A stretch of DNA of 64,000 bases from CAWBBA01 sp963741625 (GTDB taxonomy: Bacteria > Desulfobacterota > Desulfomonilia > Desulfomonilales > Desulfomonilaceae): the NCBI GenBank assembly GCA_963741625.1, contig CAVUIT010000012.1, positions 310,001-374,000 on the forward strand. The letters run 5' to 3'. The notes under the pieces are model-generated. The model worked only from the letters and a program-made list of their open reading frames with translations, did no database searches and had not been told where the DNA came from. Both the position numbers and the translations under genes were made by a program. Positions 8,940-17,368 of the stretch are shown here, one piece after another (positions within the stretch are counted from its first letter, which is position 1; the number at the start of each line of letters is the position of its first letter).

Positions 8940-9863
8940 TTACTTTCCCTTGAGCAGGCGGGCGAAATCAATCTCCGGATCTATTTCAATCCCCATGCCA
9001 GTGGTTTCCTCGATCAAAACCGCCTCCCTGTCCTGCAGTACCAACTTCAAACGGATGGGCGTGTCAAATTTGATTCCTTTGCTACGGAGCAGATCAGCAA
9101 TTTCGGCTGATCTATTCTTGACCTCCTCTTGTAAAAGCATCAATTCCCGTTCTGCCCACATGCATCGCCTTACCACCTGATAACTGTCTCCAGATATTGC
9201 GTGTCCGCCACCTGGGCCGAAATACACGGCCCCGTCGGCAGTTTGAACAGGCGTGTTAATTTGGTGGTCCCGCAAGATCTTTAATCCCTGATCTGTCACC
9301 GCGTCTTTGAAGTCGAGAATGCCTTCGATCCGGTAGGAATCGATTGACTGTGGCCAGTTGTTGTGAATGATTTCGATCAATCTCTGTCTAGCCCAGTTCC
9401 GGTGTCCCATCACGTCAATCGCATAGAAGCGGTCGCCGGTCACCCGGGCGAACAACACGGGGTCGGTCCTATCATGGAACCCCGGTTTCTTTGGGAAAGG
9501 GACCGTGCCTAAATGGAAGTGATGAATTCCCCAGTCATTCAGAAGGCCGTCATTGTAATCTGCATCTAGCAAACGTGTGCTCAAGTGGGGCGTCAAGTCT
9601 TCGCCGCTACGCGCCTTTTTCAACACCAGATTGAGCCCCTGTTGAAGATTAGAAGGACAGGAGAATTGCCTGGGCACTCGAACCATTCGAGGGGTTTGGG
9701 GAACGCGACGCCATAGCAAGTTGAAATACTTCACAGAAAACCGTTCCGGATCGTCATGCGGGTGCATGCTATAACCCATGGAGCTGAGTTCGTCGCGAAG
9801 AATCGCGATCCAATCCGAGCGGAAATCTGTTATGATCTCAGTGTGGTTATCAGTCTGGTACAT
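8940..9863 (-). CDS. Unknown conserved-looking protein next to tRNA-Arg
   Basis: I do not recognise the family. The open frame runs up into the tRNA, so the first in-frame ATG clear of it, at 9863 (MYQTDNHTEII), is taken as the start, giving 307 residues. Visible features are a central NDWGIHHFHLGT motif, DPVLFARVTGDRFYAIDVMGH, a repeated-tryptophan helix (IIHNNWPQSI) and a charged C-terminal helix (LLQEEVKNRSAEIADLL). The histidine cluster HHFH could bind metal or be catalytic, but that is a guess. There is no signal peptide or membrane segment. The gene is alone on this strand, downstream of the tRNA, a common insertion site for accessory genes. Confidence 0.65.
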   Translation of the reverse strand: MYQTDNHTEIITDFRSDWIAILRDELSSMGYSMHPHDDPERFSVKYFNLLWRRVPQTPRMVRVPRQFSCPSNLQQGLNLVLKKARSGEDLTPHLSTRLLDADYNDGLLNDWGIHHFHLGTVPFPKKPGFHDRTDPVLFARVTGDRFYAIDVMGHRNWARQRLIEIIHNNWPQSIDSYRIEGILDFKDAVTDQGLKILRDHQINTPVQTADGAVYFGPGGGHAISGDSYQVVRRCMWAERELMLLQEEVKNRSAEIADLLRSKGIKFDTPIRLKLVLQDREAVLIEETTGMGIEIDPEIDFARLLKGK

Positions 9864-9896
9864 CAAATTGAGCGGACTGCGAGCAGGAAAGAAATC

Positions 9897-9973
9897 TGGT
9901 GCGCCCGATACGATTCGAACGTACGGCCTCAACATCCGGAGTGTTGCGCTCTATCCAACTGAGCTACGGGCGC
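9897..9973 (-). tRNA. tRNA-Arg (anticodon CCG)
   Basis: Read on the minus strand, GCGCCCG (9973-9967) pairs with CGGGCGC before the discriminator A. D-loop GTAGCTCAGTTGGATAGAGC, anticodon arm CAACA-CTCCGGA-TGTTG with anticodon CCG, and T-arm ending GTTCGAATC are all present. A CCA end is encoded at 9899-9897. Confidence 0.95.
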
Positions 9974-10109
9974 ACAAGATAAATCTAGCCCAGCCACGGT
10001 CAGGTGTCAACGTGTTTTGGCCATCTGGTGCCCGCGTTCGCGGCAACGACCATTTCCAATAGTACTCTGATTACTTAAAAATGATTGCTACAGTAGGCAG
10101 GAGTCTCAA

Positions 10110-11510
10110 ATGCCGGATCACACGAGACCCAGTTACAGCCTGACCATCAGATTGAGTATCGAGCGAAAACCCGGAATGCTCGGCCGCATCACGACCACCA
10201 TTGGGCAACGTGGCGGCCTGATGGGGACCATCACAATCGTCAGCCTGGAAAGAGGCCGAATAGTACGCGACTTAAATGTTTATGCTCGCAATGAGGATCA
10301 CGAACAGAGAATTGTCGATGGGCTGAAGGACATTCCCGGCGTCCAGGTCCTGACGGTCAAGGATCGGACTTTTGACTATCATGAAGGCGGGAAGATTCGG
10401 GTAGAATCACGAAGAGAAATCGAAGGGCCTGACGACCTCGCCATAGCCTATACTCCCGGGGTGGGACGAATAAGCCTGGCAGTGGCTGACGACGTGGAGC
10501 GGGCATATAAATACACAATGAAAGGCAACAGCGTGGCCGTAGTGACGGACGGGACGGCCGTACTTGGCTTGGGAAACATTGGACCCATGGGAGCCCTGCC
10601 GGTGATGGAAGGCAAGGCGGTTCTCTTCAGAAAATTTGCGGGGATCAACGCCTTTCCCATCTGTTTGAACGTTACCGACCCGGATTCGATCGTTTCTGTT
10701 GTTAAGGCTATCAGCCCCGCGTTTGGCGGAATCAACCTGGAAGATATTTCTGCCCCGCGGTGTTTTGAAATCGAAAGACGCCTCACAGAAGAACTCGACA
10801 TTCCTGTATTCGACGACGATCAGCATGGTACGGCAATAGCAGTGCTCGCGGCCCTGTACAACTCTCTACTGCTTGTAAAGAAGCAGTTGAACGAGGCAAA
10901 GATCGTGATCTCAGGCATAGGAGCCGCGGGGATTGCTTGCGTCAAAATTCTCCGCGCAGCCGGCGCCACAGATATTACTTCTTGTGATCGCAAGGGAGTG
11001 ATCTATCCCGGCAGAGAAGACGGTATGAACCCGGTGAAAGAGGAGATAGCCCGCCTGATAAACCCAAAGGGCAAGAAGGGTGGACTAAAAGAGGCCCTGG
11101 ACGGTGCTGATGTCTTTATCGGGGTTTCGTCCGGTGACCTACTGGCTCCGTCTGATCTCTCGATTATGGCTCATGAACCCATCGTATTTGCGTTAGCCAA
11201 TCCGGTCCCAGAGGTCGATCCTGAAGGTGCCAAAGACTACGCTTCCATAGTAGCCACTGGCAGGAGTGATTTCCCAAATCAAATCAGCAATATATTGGTA
11301 TTCCCCGGCATGTTCCGCGGGGCCCTTGATGCTCGAGCCCACCGAATAACTACCGCGATGAACCTGGCTGCTGCCCGGGCTATCGCCGGCCTGGTTCCCC
11401 TTGACGAACTTTCAGAGGGATACATAGTTCCCACAGCGTTCCATACCGAGGTCAGCCGCACAGTGGCTCAAGCAGTGGCCGCCGCGGCCAACGAAAGCGG
11501 CGCGGTTTGA
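10110..11510 (+). CDS. NAD(P)-dependent malic enzyme with N-terminal ACT domain
   Basis: Malic enzyme oxidatively decarboxylates malate to pyruvate. Residues about 8-85 form an ACT domain (LSIERKPGMLGRI), which probably senses an amino acid or related effector. The catalytic part follows: AIAYTPGVG with the tyrosine, the lysine in YKYTMKGNSVAVVTDGTAVLGLGNIG, metal ligands in EDISAPRCFEIE and FDDDQHGTA, and the nucleotide fold with GIGAAGIACVKILRAAG. Length 466 fits the ACT-fused bacterial type. The ATG follows the ribosome site ggcaggagtctcaa. It is a stand-alone gene, divergent from the tRNA. Confidence 0.93.
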   Translation: MPDHTRPSYSLTIRLSIERKPGMLGRITTTIGQRGGLMGTITIVSLERGRIVRDLNVYARNEDHEQRIVDGLKDIPGVQVLTVKDRTFDYHEGGKIRVESRREIEGPDDLAIAYTPGVGRISLAVADDVERAYKYTMKGNSVAVVTDGTAVLGLGNIGPMGALPVMEGKAVLFRKFAGINAFPICLNVTDPDSIVSVVKAISPAFGGINLEDISAPRCFEIERRLTEELDIPVFDDDQHGTAIAVLAALYNSLLLVKKQLNEAKIVISGIGAAGIACVKILRAAGATDITSCDRKGVIYPGREDGMNPVKEEIARLINPKGKKGGLKEALDGADVFIGVSSGDLLAPSDLSIMAHEPIVFALANPVPEVDPEGAKDYASIVATGRSDFPNQISNILVFPGMFRGALDARAHRITTAMNLAAARAIAGLVPLDELSEGYIVPTAFHTEVSRTVAQAVAAAANESGAV

Positions 11511-11822
11511 GAACTGACATCATGAGTGTCACCTTTCTTGCGGTGGTCGCAAATCTGCTTGCCCCTCAGAATATTCCACATGCGTTGGTTTTTTCTCAAA
11601 CCCACTTTTCGGTTGGGAATCAACGATTCCGTGGCGACGTAGTTAAAAGTTGCCAAAGGCTCGGAACTCTCGTATCCTAAATTATTGTTACATCCAACAA
11701 CCAGATTGAATCACATGCGAGCCAATCGAGAGGCGGGACGGCCCAGGTTGATCCGATAGAGGGACAGGTTCACGCCGAACTTGACTCTCGGCGATTTGAC
11801 GACTGAATGGAGGTGCACGCGG
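11511..11822 (+). other. Intergenic stretch with no supported gene
   Basis: About 310 bases separate the malic enzyme from the dehydrogenase. Short open frames here have no ribosome site or recognisable protein. The only clear signal is the ggaggt ribosome site at 11809-11814 for the next gene. Confidence 0.6.
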
Positions 11823-12587
11823 ATGGATGGGCGGCCAGATCTTACGGGTAAGGTAGCTATTGTCACCGGCGGAGGAAAAGGGATAGGAAAGTCTATTGCA
11901 CTGGGTCTGGCGGAGGCCGGGGCAAAGGTCGTGATAGCGGCTAGGACCGTCGCGGAGATTGAAGCTGTGGCAGAAGAAATTCGCTCTCGAAGCGGCGAAG
12001 CCATCGCTAAGGTGACGGACGTGACCCAGAGCGACCAGATTGATGCGCTTGTCGAGGCGGCAGTAAAATCTTTCGGCGCAGTCAACATCTTGGTCAACAA
12101 CGCGGCCCGCAGCTTCTTCAGGCCTCTCATGGATCTTCGGGAAGACGGATTTGACAAGATCTTCGACACCAACGTCAAAGGCACTTTTCTCCTGAGCCGG
12201 GCAGCGGCCAAGGTTATGGCACAGCAAGGCGGGGGGCGCATCATCAATATCACCACCGTAGGCGCGGTGCGCGGAGGGCCTATGATGGGGGTTTATCACT
12301 CGAGCAAGGCGGCAGTGAAGATGCTGACCATGTGTATGGCTACAGAGTGGGCCCCGATGAACATATTGGTGAACGCCGTAGGCCCTGGCTTGACCAGGAC
12401 CCATTTTAGCCAGCCCATTTGGGCAAATCCCGAAATTGAACGTCAGTTGGTCAGTCGCGTCCCTCAGGGCAGGCTTGCCGAACCGGAAGATATCGTCGGC
12501 GCGGTCCTTTTCCTCTGTTCTGATGCAGCAGGATTTATCACCGGCCAAAGCATTTATGTGGATGGCGGAACATTGGCCAATACGTGA
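11823..12587 (+). CDS. SDR-family dehydrogenase/reductase
   Basis: The Rossmann signature VTGGGKGIGKSIA, the NNAA motif and the catalytic YHSSK are present, with a C-terminal GQSIYVDGG typical of classical SDRs such as 3-oxoacyl reductases. The position of the usual catalytic Ser, 13 residues before the Tyr, is Thr in NITTVGA, an uncommon change. The start at 11823 follows ggaggt with eight bases spacing; an in-frame start 14 codons upstream has none. The stop overlaps a GTG of the next frame, and the 2-hydroxyacyl-CoA-dehydratase-like genes follow at once, so it probably handles a hydroxyacyl or cyclic acyl-CoA in the same pathway. Confidence 0.88.
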   Translation: MDGRPDLTGKVAIVTGGGKGIGKSIALGLAEAGAKVVIAARTVAEIEAVAEEIRSRSGEAIAKVTDVTQSDQIDALVEAAVKSFGAVNILVNNAARSFFRPLMDLREDGFDKIFDTNVKGTFLLSRAAAKVMAQQGGGRIINITTVGAVRGGPMMGVYHSSKAAVKMLTMCMATEWAPMNILVNAVGPGLTRTHFSQPIWANPEIERQLVSRVPQGRLAEPEDIVGAVLFLCSDAAGFITGQSIYVDGGTLANT

Positions 12588-12601
12588 GAATGGAGGAACA
12601 G

Positions 12602-13735
12602 ATGACCGCTGAAGGTCCGTGGAGGCCATTTGGAGAGGTTTTGGCATCTCCATGGGAGCGTGCTGATGCTTGGAAGCAGAAAACAGGCCGTAAGGTAATC
12701 GGACACCTCCTTCCGGATGTTCCTGAAGAAATCCTTCATGCCGCGGGCGCCCTTCCTGTCGCTATAGGTGGCGCTGGGGTTCAAATTTCCTACGCGCAGG
12801 CCCACATACCAGGATATACATGCAGCCACGCGATGGGAGCCCTCGATCTGGGCCTGCGGGGTGATCTGGCGGTTCTGGACGGTATGGTAATCCCGTACGT
12901 GTGTGACACTACGCGTAATCTGTTTCATATCTGGAACCATTGCTTTCCTGACATGGCCAACGAGTTCCTTCGCCTACCCAAAAGGCTGGATTACAAGGGG
13001 GCGAGGGAATATCTGAAGGCTGAGTTCCTACGGTTCAAGGACGCTATAGCTAAAATTACCGGCCGTAGAGTCGGTCATGACGAGTTGTCGGCAAGCATCA
13101 CACTCTACAACAAGAGCCGGGCGCTGCTTCGGGAGGCCTATCAAAGGCAGCGGTCACAACCTTCACTTTGGACTTCGGAGCGAGTAGGGGCTCTTCTTGC
13201 ATCAGCTTTGCGAGCGCCGCGGGAGGAACATCTCAAGTGGATGGAAAGCCTGCCTTGGGATGAGGGAACGATAGACAGCCAAGAGCGAGTCCCCGTATAT
13301 GTAAGAGGAAAGGTCTGGGACCCGCCAGGAGTTTTGGATATGCTCGACAAACTGGGCCTCCTTGTGGTGGAAGACGAAATGGTTACGGGGCTGAGGTCCA
13401 TCGCCAAAGACGCTGAATTGAACGGAGATCCTATCGAAGCGCTTGTGAACCGCCACTTCGCGTCGATCCCTTACGCGGGCTACCATCTGGAGCCCGCGCA
13501 AATCGTGGAGGACTTTTTGAAGAGGGTGCGAGCGAGCGGAGCCCGGGGCGTCGTTTTCCTGAATCCCAAATTCTGTGAGGCGGCCGGCTTCGACACACCG
13601 GATTTTCAGAAAGCACTCGAACAAGCGAACATCCCAAGCCTGGTCCTTGAGACGTCATCGCGAGGGGGTTCCCTCGAACAAGTGCGGTTGCGACTCGAGG
13701 CCTTTCGAGAGATGATTTCCGGCGAGGAGTTCTGA
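12602..13735 (+). CDS. 2-hydroxyacyl-CoA dehydratase / benzoyl-CoA reductase-type subunit
   Basis: This belongs to the HgdB/HgdC-BcrB/BcrC family (2-hydroxyglutaryl-CoA dehydratase D-component), which holds a 4Fe-4S cluster and performs radical dehydration or ring reduction of acyl-CoAs after ATP-driven electron delivery. The family opening (PDVPEEILHAAGALPV) and three cysteines in family positions are visible: YTCSHAMGA, IPYVCDTTRN and NPKFCEAAGFD. The ATG at 12602 follows ggagga; GTG at 12584 and ATG at 12590 are upstream in frame but have no ribosome site. About 378 residues matches the family. The partner subunit follows at 13766. The activator ATPase is not in the window. Confidence 0.9.
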   Translation: MTAEGPWRPFGEVLASPWERADAWKQKTGRKVIGHLLPDVPEEILHAAGALPVAIGGAGVQISYAQAHIPGYTCSHAMGALDLGLRGDLAVLDGMVIPYVCDTTRNLFHIWNHCFPDMANEFLRLPKRLDYKGAREYLKAEFLRFKDAIAKITGRRVGHDELSASITLYNKSRALLREAYQRQRSQPSLWTSERVGALLASALRAPREEHLKWMESLPWDEGTIDSQERVPVYVRGKVWDPPGVLDMLDKLGLLVVEDEMVTGLRSIAKDAELNGDPIEALVNRHFASIPYAGYHLEPAQIVEDFLKRVRASGARGVVFLNPKFCEAAGFDTPDFQKALEQANIPSLVLETSSRGGSLEQVRLRLEAFREMISGEEF

Positions 13736-13765
13736 TAGTTCACCCGCCTTGCGGAGGATATACAA

Positions 13766-14975
13766 ATGAAGCCAATCGAGGCCCTGAGGGCCCTCAAGCA
13801 AATAAATATCGATTACTATGGTGCGGCCCATATGGCCAGGGAGAACGGCAAGTTCATTGCATACGTGAACGCGTTCACGCCTGTGGAACTCCTCTATGCT
13901 ATGGATGTGATCCCAATATATCCGGAAAACCACGCAGTGATAATCGGCGCCCGAAAGATGACCCCGGAACTGGCTGCTGCTGCAGAAGGCATGGGGTATT
14001 CCATGGACCTCTGCTGGTACGCCCGCTGCGACCTGGGATCCATAAAGACTGGTGTGAGTCCGACGTGGGGCCTCCCGAAACCGGATCTGTTGCTGATCTC
14101 AAACAGCCAGTGCGGGACCCTCACCAAATGGTTCGAAGTAGTGAGCCGAATATATTCGGCTCCAATGGTTCTGATTGACGTGCCTCATTCCGGCAATGGT
14201 GAGAAGGACATCGCTGCGGAGAGGTATGTGCGCTCCCAACTAGAGGACCTGGTGGGCGTCATCGAAGGTATAACAGGCCGAGGTCTGGATCAGGACCGCC
14301 TGAAAGAGACCATACGCCTCTCGCGAAAGGCGTCCGAACTCTGGACTCGGGTGCTCGAGTGCGGTGCAAGCAAGCCTTCGCCCATGAGCGTCTTCGACCA
14401 GTTCATCTCCATGGCTCCTATAGTGGCCCAGAGAGGCACACAGGTTGCCGTGGATTTTTATCTGTCATTGGTCCAAGAACTCGATGAACGCGTTAAGAAG
14501 GGGATCGGAGCATGTGCAAATGAAAGATTTCGGCTGTTCTGGGACAATCTCCCTATTTGGCCGGAACTCCGACGCCTCTCCCAATTTCTGGACGAGCGTG
14601 GAGCCGGTACTGGTTACCTCTCTCTATACGTGGGCGTGGGCCAGGCTGGCCGTAGGGGAGGATGATCCTGTCGCAGATTGGACCAAGCAGTACCTTTACA
14701 CGGCCAACCTGCACCTGGAGCGCAGGATAGACCAGTACGTTGAGGCGGCCGAGCAATTCAATCTCGACGGATTCTTATATCACTCCAATCGGAGCTGTAA
14801 GTTTGTTTCGCAGGACATACCCGAGGTACGGAGTTCCGTGACTGAGAGAACCGGAATACCCGGCGTAATCTTGGAGGCTGATCATAACGATCCTCGCCTC
14901 TATTCCATCGAGTCCCTGGAAAGACAGATCGAGAGCTTCCTGGATCTCCTGGCTTCCCGGAAAATAGGCGCGTAA
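13766..14975 (+). pseudogene. 2-hydroxyacyl-CoA dehydratase / benzoyl-CoA reductase-type partner subunit, frameshifted
   Basis: This is the second subunit of the pair. The first 280 residues read FTPVELLYAMDVIPIYPEN, SMDLCWYARCDLG and LLISNSQCGTLTKWFE, placing cysteines as in BcrB/HgdB-type proteins. After QFLDERGA (near 14606) the frame is lost. Dropping one G continues as VLVTSLYTWAWARLAV and on to the family C-terminus (HSNRSCKFVSQDIPEV, GIPGVILEADHNDPRLYS), stop at 14975. A single inserted base explains this, so the gene is probably intact in the organism. The start follows gcggaggatatacaa. It forms one transcription unit with the SDR and the first subunit. Confidence 0.85.
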
Positions 14976-15128
14976 GAAGGCAACTGAAACACTTCGTGCT
15001 CACGAACTGGCCTCAGAGTTCCTGGATCCGCGTTGCTTCCGAACCACAGCAAGAGCAAACTTGGCCTGGCTCCGTACAATGTTGACTCTGTCTGACTTTC
15101 CCGCTCATCCAGAGCGGGTTTGTGTAGC

Positions 15129-16514
15129 TCAAGTGCCACAGGCTTGCTCCTCAGCAGGCGCTTCTACCGGAAACGCCTCTTCTTCCTGGGACTTCCTCTC
15201 TCCGGCTGAAGCCAAACAGTTCTGCTGCAAAATCTGGATCTTTGTCGCTCCTACCGTCATGGCGATAGCCATCGTTTCCTGAAGTTCCTCATCCGTTGCG
15301 CCCAGTTGCCTTGCAACTGCAAGGCAGTAGCGGGTTCAAGGATCACATGCGGCAGATAACGAGGCTCCCAAGGCAATGAGATGCTTTGTCTTTCGATCAA
15401 GTACGCCTTCTGCATAAGCCTCCTCAAAGAATTCCTGATACTTACCGAGTGCTACCATTGCGTCTGACCTCCGCTCAGAGATTGACACAGCAGGCTTCAT
15501 AGCCCTAAACAAAACGCCTTTCGTAACGGGAGAGCTATTAAATCCCGTCTCAGAGACCATCTCGACATCGCCAAAACCCGCCTGTTTCATGATCGCCAGG
15601 AAATCCTTTCCCGGTATGGCCCCGCCCATTCAGCCAGCCCAGTTGTCAACCCGTGCTTTGACATCCTCCGACAAATAGCCCGTGAGAACTTGGTCAGCCA
15701 TCATGAGCCGTCCACCAGGCTTCATTACCCGAAAGACCTCTCTCAGAGCCCGTAATTTATCGGGTATGAGGTTGAAGACCCCGCTGGAGATAACGACATC
15801 GAAGTCTTTGTCATGGAGGGGTAAATCCTCAGCGGAGGATTCTTGGAAGGAGACATTGTTGAGATGGGTCAGGCTAAGGTTTTGTCTCGCTCTCTCCACC
15901 ATCTCGGAACTCATATCCATACCCACTACCCGTCCTGTGGGTCCTGCCATCGTGGCGGCAATCATCGTATCTACGCCACCGCCGCAACCAATATCCAGGA
16001 CGCTCTCTCCCTCGCGGATTTCTCCTAAGGTAAAGGGATTTCCCACACCGCAGAATGATTCCAATGCGGATTCTGGCAAGGATCGCAGGATGTCCTGGTC
16101 GTAATTCAGGGACTCAAGCCCGGCACGCCCTGTCGGGTAACTGAAAAGTCCTTGGGGATTGACGGCAACCTTGGCATATTTTCCTCGAATGCCCTCTTCG
16201 ATCTTCTTTCTATCCTCAGCGGTAAAGTCACTTTTCATGGTCAGAATGTCCTTCACGACAAGAATGTCTTTTTTCATCTGCTCAAATTCTTCCTTGGTGA
16301 TCTCACCTTTCGCGTACCGTTTCTTCAGGATGTCCAGCGCGCTCTCTGAACTCGGACGGTCTTCATAGGGATGTCCCCGGTCCTGCCAAGGAGGTCTGAA
16401 GCCTCCTCGCCCGAAAATCAGGAAGACCACTATCAGCAAGACGATAATCATTACAATCGGCATAATCACTGGGAATGCCCACATCCCGTGCATCCAAAAA
16501 TATTCTGGTCCCAT
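15129..16514 (-). CDS. Double-selenocysteine membrane-anchored ArsM-like methyltransferase fused to an AhpD/CMD domain
   Basis: Read through two in-frame UGAs (15630-15632 and 15336-15338), this is one 461-residue protein. In order: an N-terminal membrane helix (about 12-35), a SHOCT-like segment (SALDILKKRYAKGEITKEEF), and a SAM methyltransferase with VLDIGCGGGVDTMIAA. Then comes WAG-Sec-MGGAIPGKDF, where Sec replaces the conserved As-binding Cys of ArsM proteins (family form ECLGGAL). Last is a carboxymuconolactone-decarboxylase/AhpD domain with ACDP-Sec-TRYC, a CxxU in place of CxxC. Both UGAs have hairpins 15 and 10 nt downstream. Terminating at either UGA would cut recognisable domains, and the family continues in frame after both. 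Genes upstream are a selenoprotein and ArsR. It probably methylates a metalloid or thiol and reduces through the CMD unit; the substrate is unknown. Confidence 0.85.
15308..15338 (-). promoter_or_regulatory. Predicted bacterial SECIS for the second Sec codon
   Basis: Read on the minus strand, UGA (15338-15336) is followed by a 10-nt spacer and GCCTTGC-AGTT-GCAAGGC (15325-15308). This is a perfect 7-bp stem, extendable to 8 bp, with a four-base loop containing G. Spacing and loop resemble the SelB-binding hairpin of E. coli fdhF. Confidence 0.75.
15596..15632 (-). promoter_or_regulatory. Predicted bacterial SECIS for the first Sec codon
   Basis: UGA (15632-15630) is followed by a 15-nt spacer and CCGGGAAA-GGA-TTTCCTGG (15614-15596), an 8-bp stem with one G-U pair. 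The loop GGA carries the unpaired G residues expected for SelB recognition. Confidence 0.75.
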
Positions 16515-16543
16515 TGCTTCATCCTCTCTTCACTTGCTGTTTC

Positions 16544-16963
16544 TTACAATTTGCCCTTCTTTTTGAGCCTTGCGACAAGGAATATGCCCCCGGATTCGGA
16601 TAGCCCCAGTTCATCAGCAAGGCGAATTGGACTTATTGATCCAGTTTTCTTCACTACCTCGCAAGCCTCTTCTTCCAGTTTTTCAAGCCAATCTTGAAAG
16701 AGGACGAGGACTCCGGGATCGGCTTCAGACCGCAACTGCTCGGACTCCGCCATTTTGTCCACGAGCATTCGGCACATCCGCATAGGGTCGATACCTTCGA
16801 CCACACAGGTAGCCATTCAGAGATGAACCAGGCTGGACTCTTTGTCCTGAGAGCCGCCGCCCATTAAGCCCATCAGGAAATTTATCCGGGCATCCTCTCT
16901 CAGGTGGGAGAACAGCCTCCTGATCTCGGTAGCCATCTGATCGAGGGCTTCGCTGGGAGACAT
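16544..16963 (-). CDS. Small selenoprotein of unknown family (one Sec)
   Basis: In-frame UGA (16817-16819) is followed at once by MATC, giving LVHL-Sec-MATCVVEG, a UxxxC pair, then MRMC. Reading through gives about 139 residues: an N-terminal helical region (QMATEIRRLFSHLRED), the Sec/Cys centre, and a C-terminal 45 residues resembling a winged helix (ACEVVKKTGSISPIRLADELG). I do not recognise the family. The ATG at 16963 has no ribosome site. A better start is ATG 17000, eight bases after GGGAG (17009-17013); it is in another frame and joins as MSNEYLHRLVDSM if one G at 16988 is removed. Stopping at the UGA would leave a 49-residue peptide and an unexplained open frame. It is co-directional with ArsR and the double-Sec methyltransferase. 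Confidence 0.75.
16786..16819 (-). promoter_or_regulatory. Predicted bacterial SECIS in the small selenoprotein
   Basis: UGA (16819-16817), a 14-nt spacer, then GGTCGA-AGGTA-TCGACC (16802-16786): a perfect 6-bp stem with loop AGGUA. The AGGU loop is nearly the same as that of the E. coli fdhF SECIS (AGGUCU). Confidence 0.78.
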
Positions 16964-17017
16964 GGAATCAACCAGTCGGTGAAGGTACTTCGTTGCTCAT
17001 CAGATCATCTCCCGAAC

Positions 17018-17368
17018 CTAAAAGTTTTTTCTGTCCGCCAACAAATCGTCCGCCAGTTCGGCCAGAATCTGGATCACCTCCATGACCCTTTTGTCCGCTA
17101 TCTCGTAATAGACAAAGAGTCCTTTCCGCTCCACATTGACCACAAGAGAGCGCCTCAACTCCTTCAGGTGATGTGAAACCAGAGACTGAGATAGATTCAC
17201 CTCGTCAACTATTTTTGAGACCGTTTTCTTTTCGTTGCTCAAAGACAGAAGAATTCGGAGCCGGTTCTCGTCGGACAGGCTTCTGACTACGAACGCCACC
17301 GCGCTAAGCCGTTCGCCGAGATTGATAGATTTTTTTTGTCTGGCCTCGGGCAAAGAAGTCCCCAACAC
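17018..17368 (-). CDS. ArsR-family winged-helix repressor without cysteines
   Basis: The winged-helix fold is clear: ALSDENRLRILLSL-like opening, HTH VSKIVDEVNLSQSLVSHHLKEL, then the wing KGLFVYYEI. The ArsR/SmtB family represses metal- or redox-responsive operons. The usual As-binding ELCVCDL in helix 3 is absent and the protein has no cysteine at all, so a thiol sensor is excluded. The final helix has no His pattern typical of SmtB. The start is GTG at 17368, directly after the operator; the ribosome site would lie inside it, so a slightly later start is possible. It is the first gene of the selenoprotein operon and presumably autoregulates. Confidence 0.88.
   Translation of the reverse strand: MLGTSLPEARQKKSINLGERLSAVAFVVRSLSDENRLRILLSLSNEKKTVSKIVDEVNLSQSLVSHHLKELRRSLVVNVERKGLFVYYEIADKRVMEVIQILAELADDLLADRKNF

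Noticed and set aside
11468..11656. Minus-strand frame of 62 residues over the malic enzyme end
   Set aside because: Overlaps a strong gene and has no family; probably a shadow.
11688..12653. Long reverse-strand frames opposite the SDR gene
   Set aside because: The plus-strand SDR has clear motifs; the antisense is a codon-bias shadow.
17001..17008. Tandem UGA UGA codons upstream in the small selenoprotein frame (ATG ATC TGA TGA)
   Set aside because: The codons are real, but no good hairpin follows and the ATG directly abuts the ribosome site. They are better explained as leader sequence before ATG 17000.
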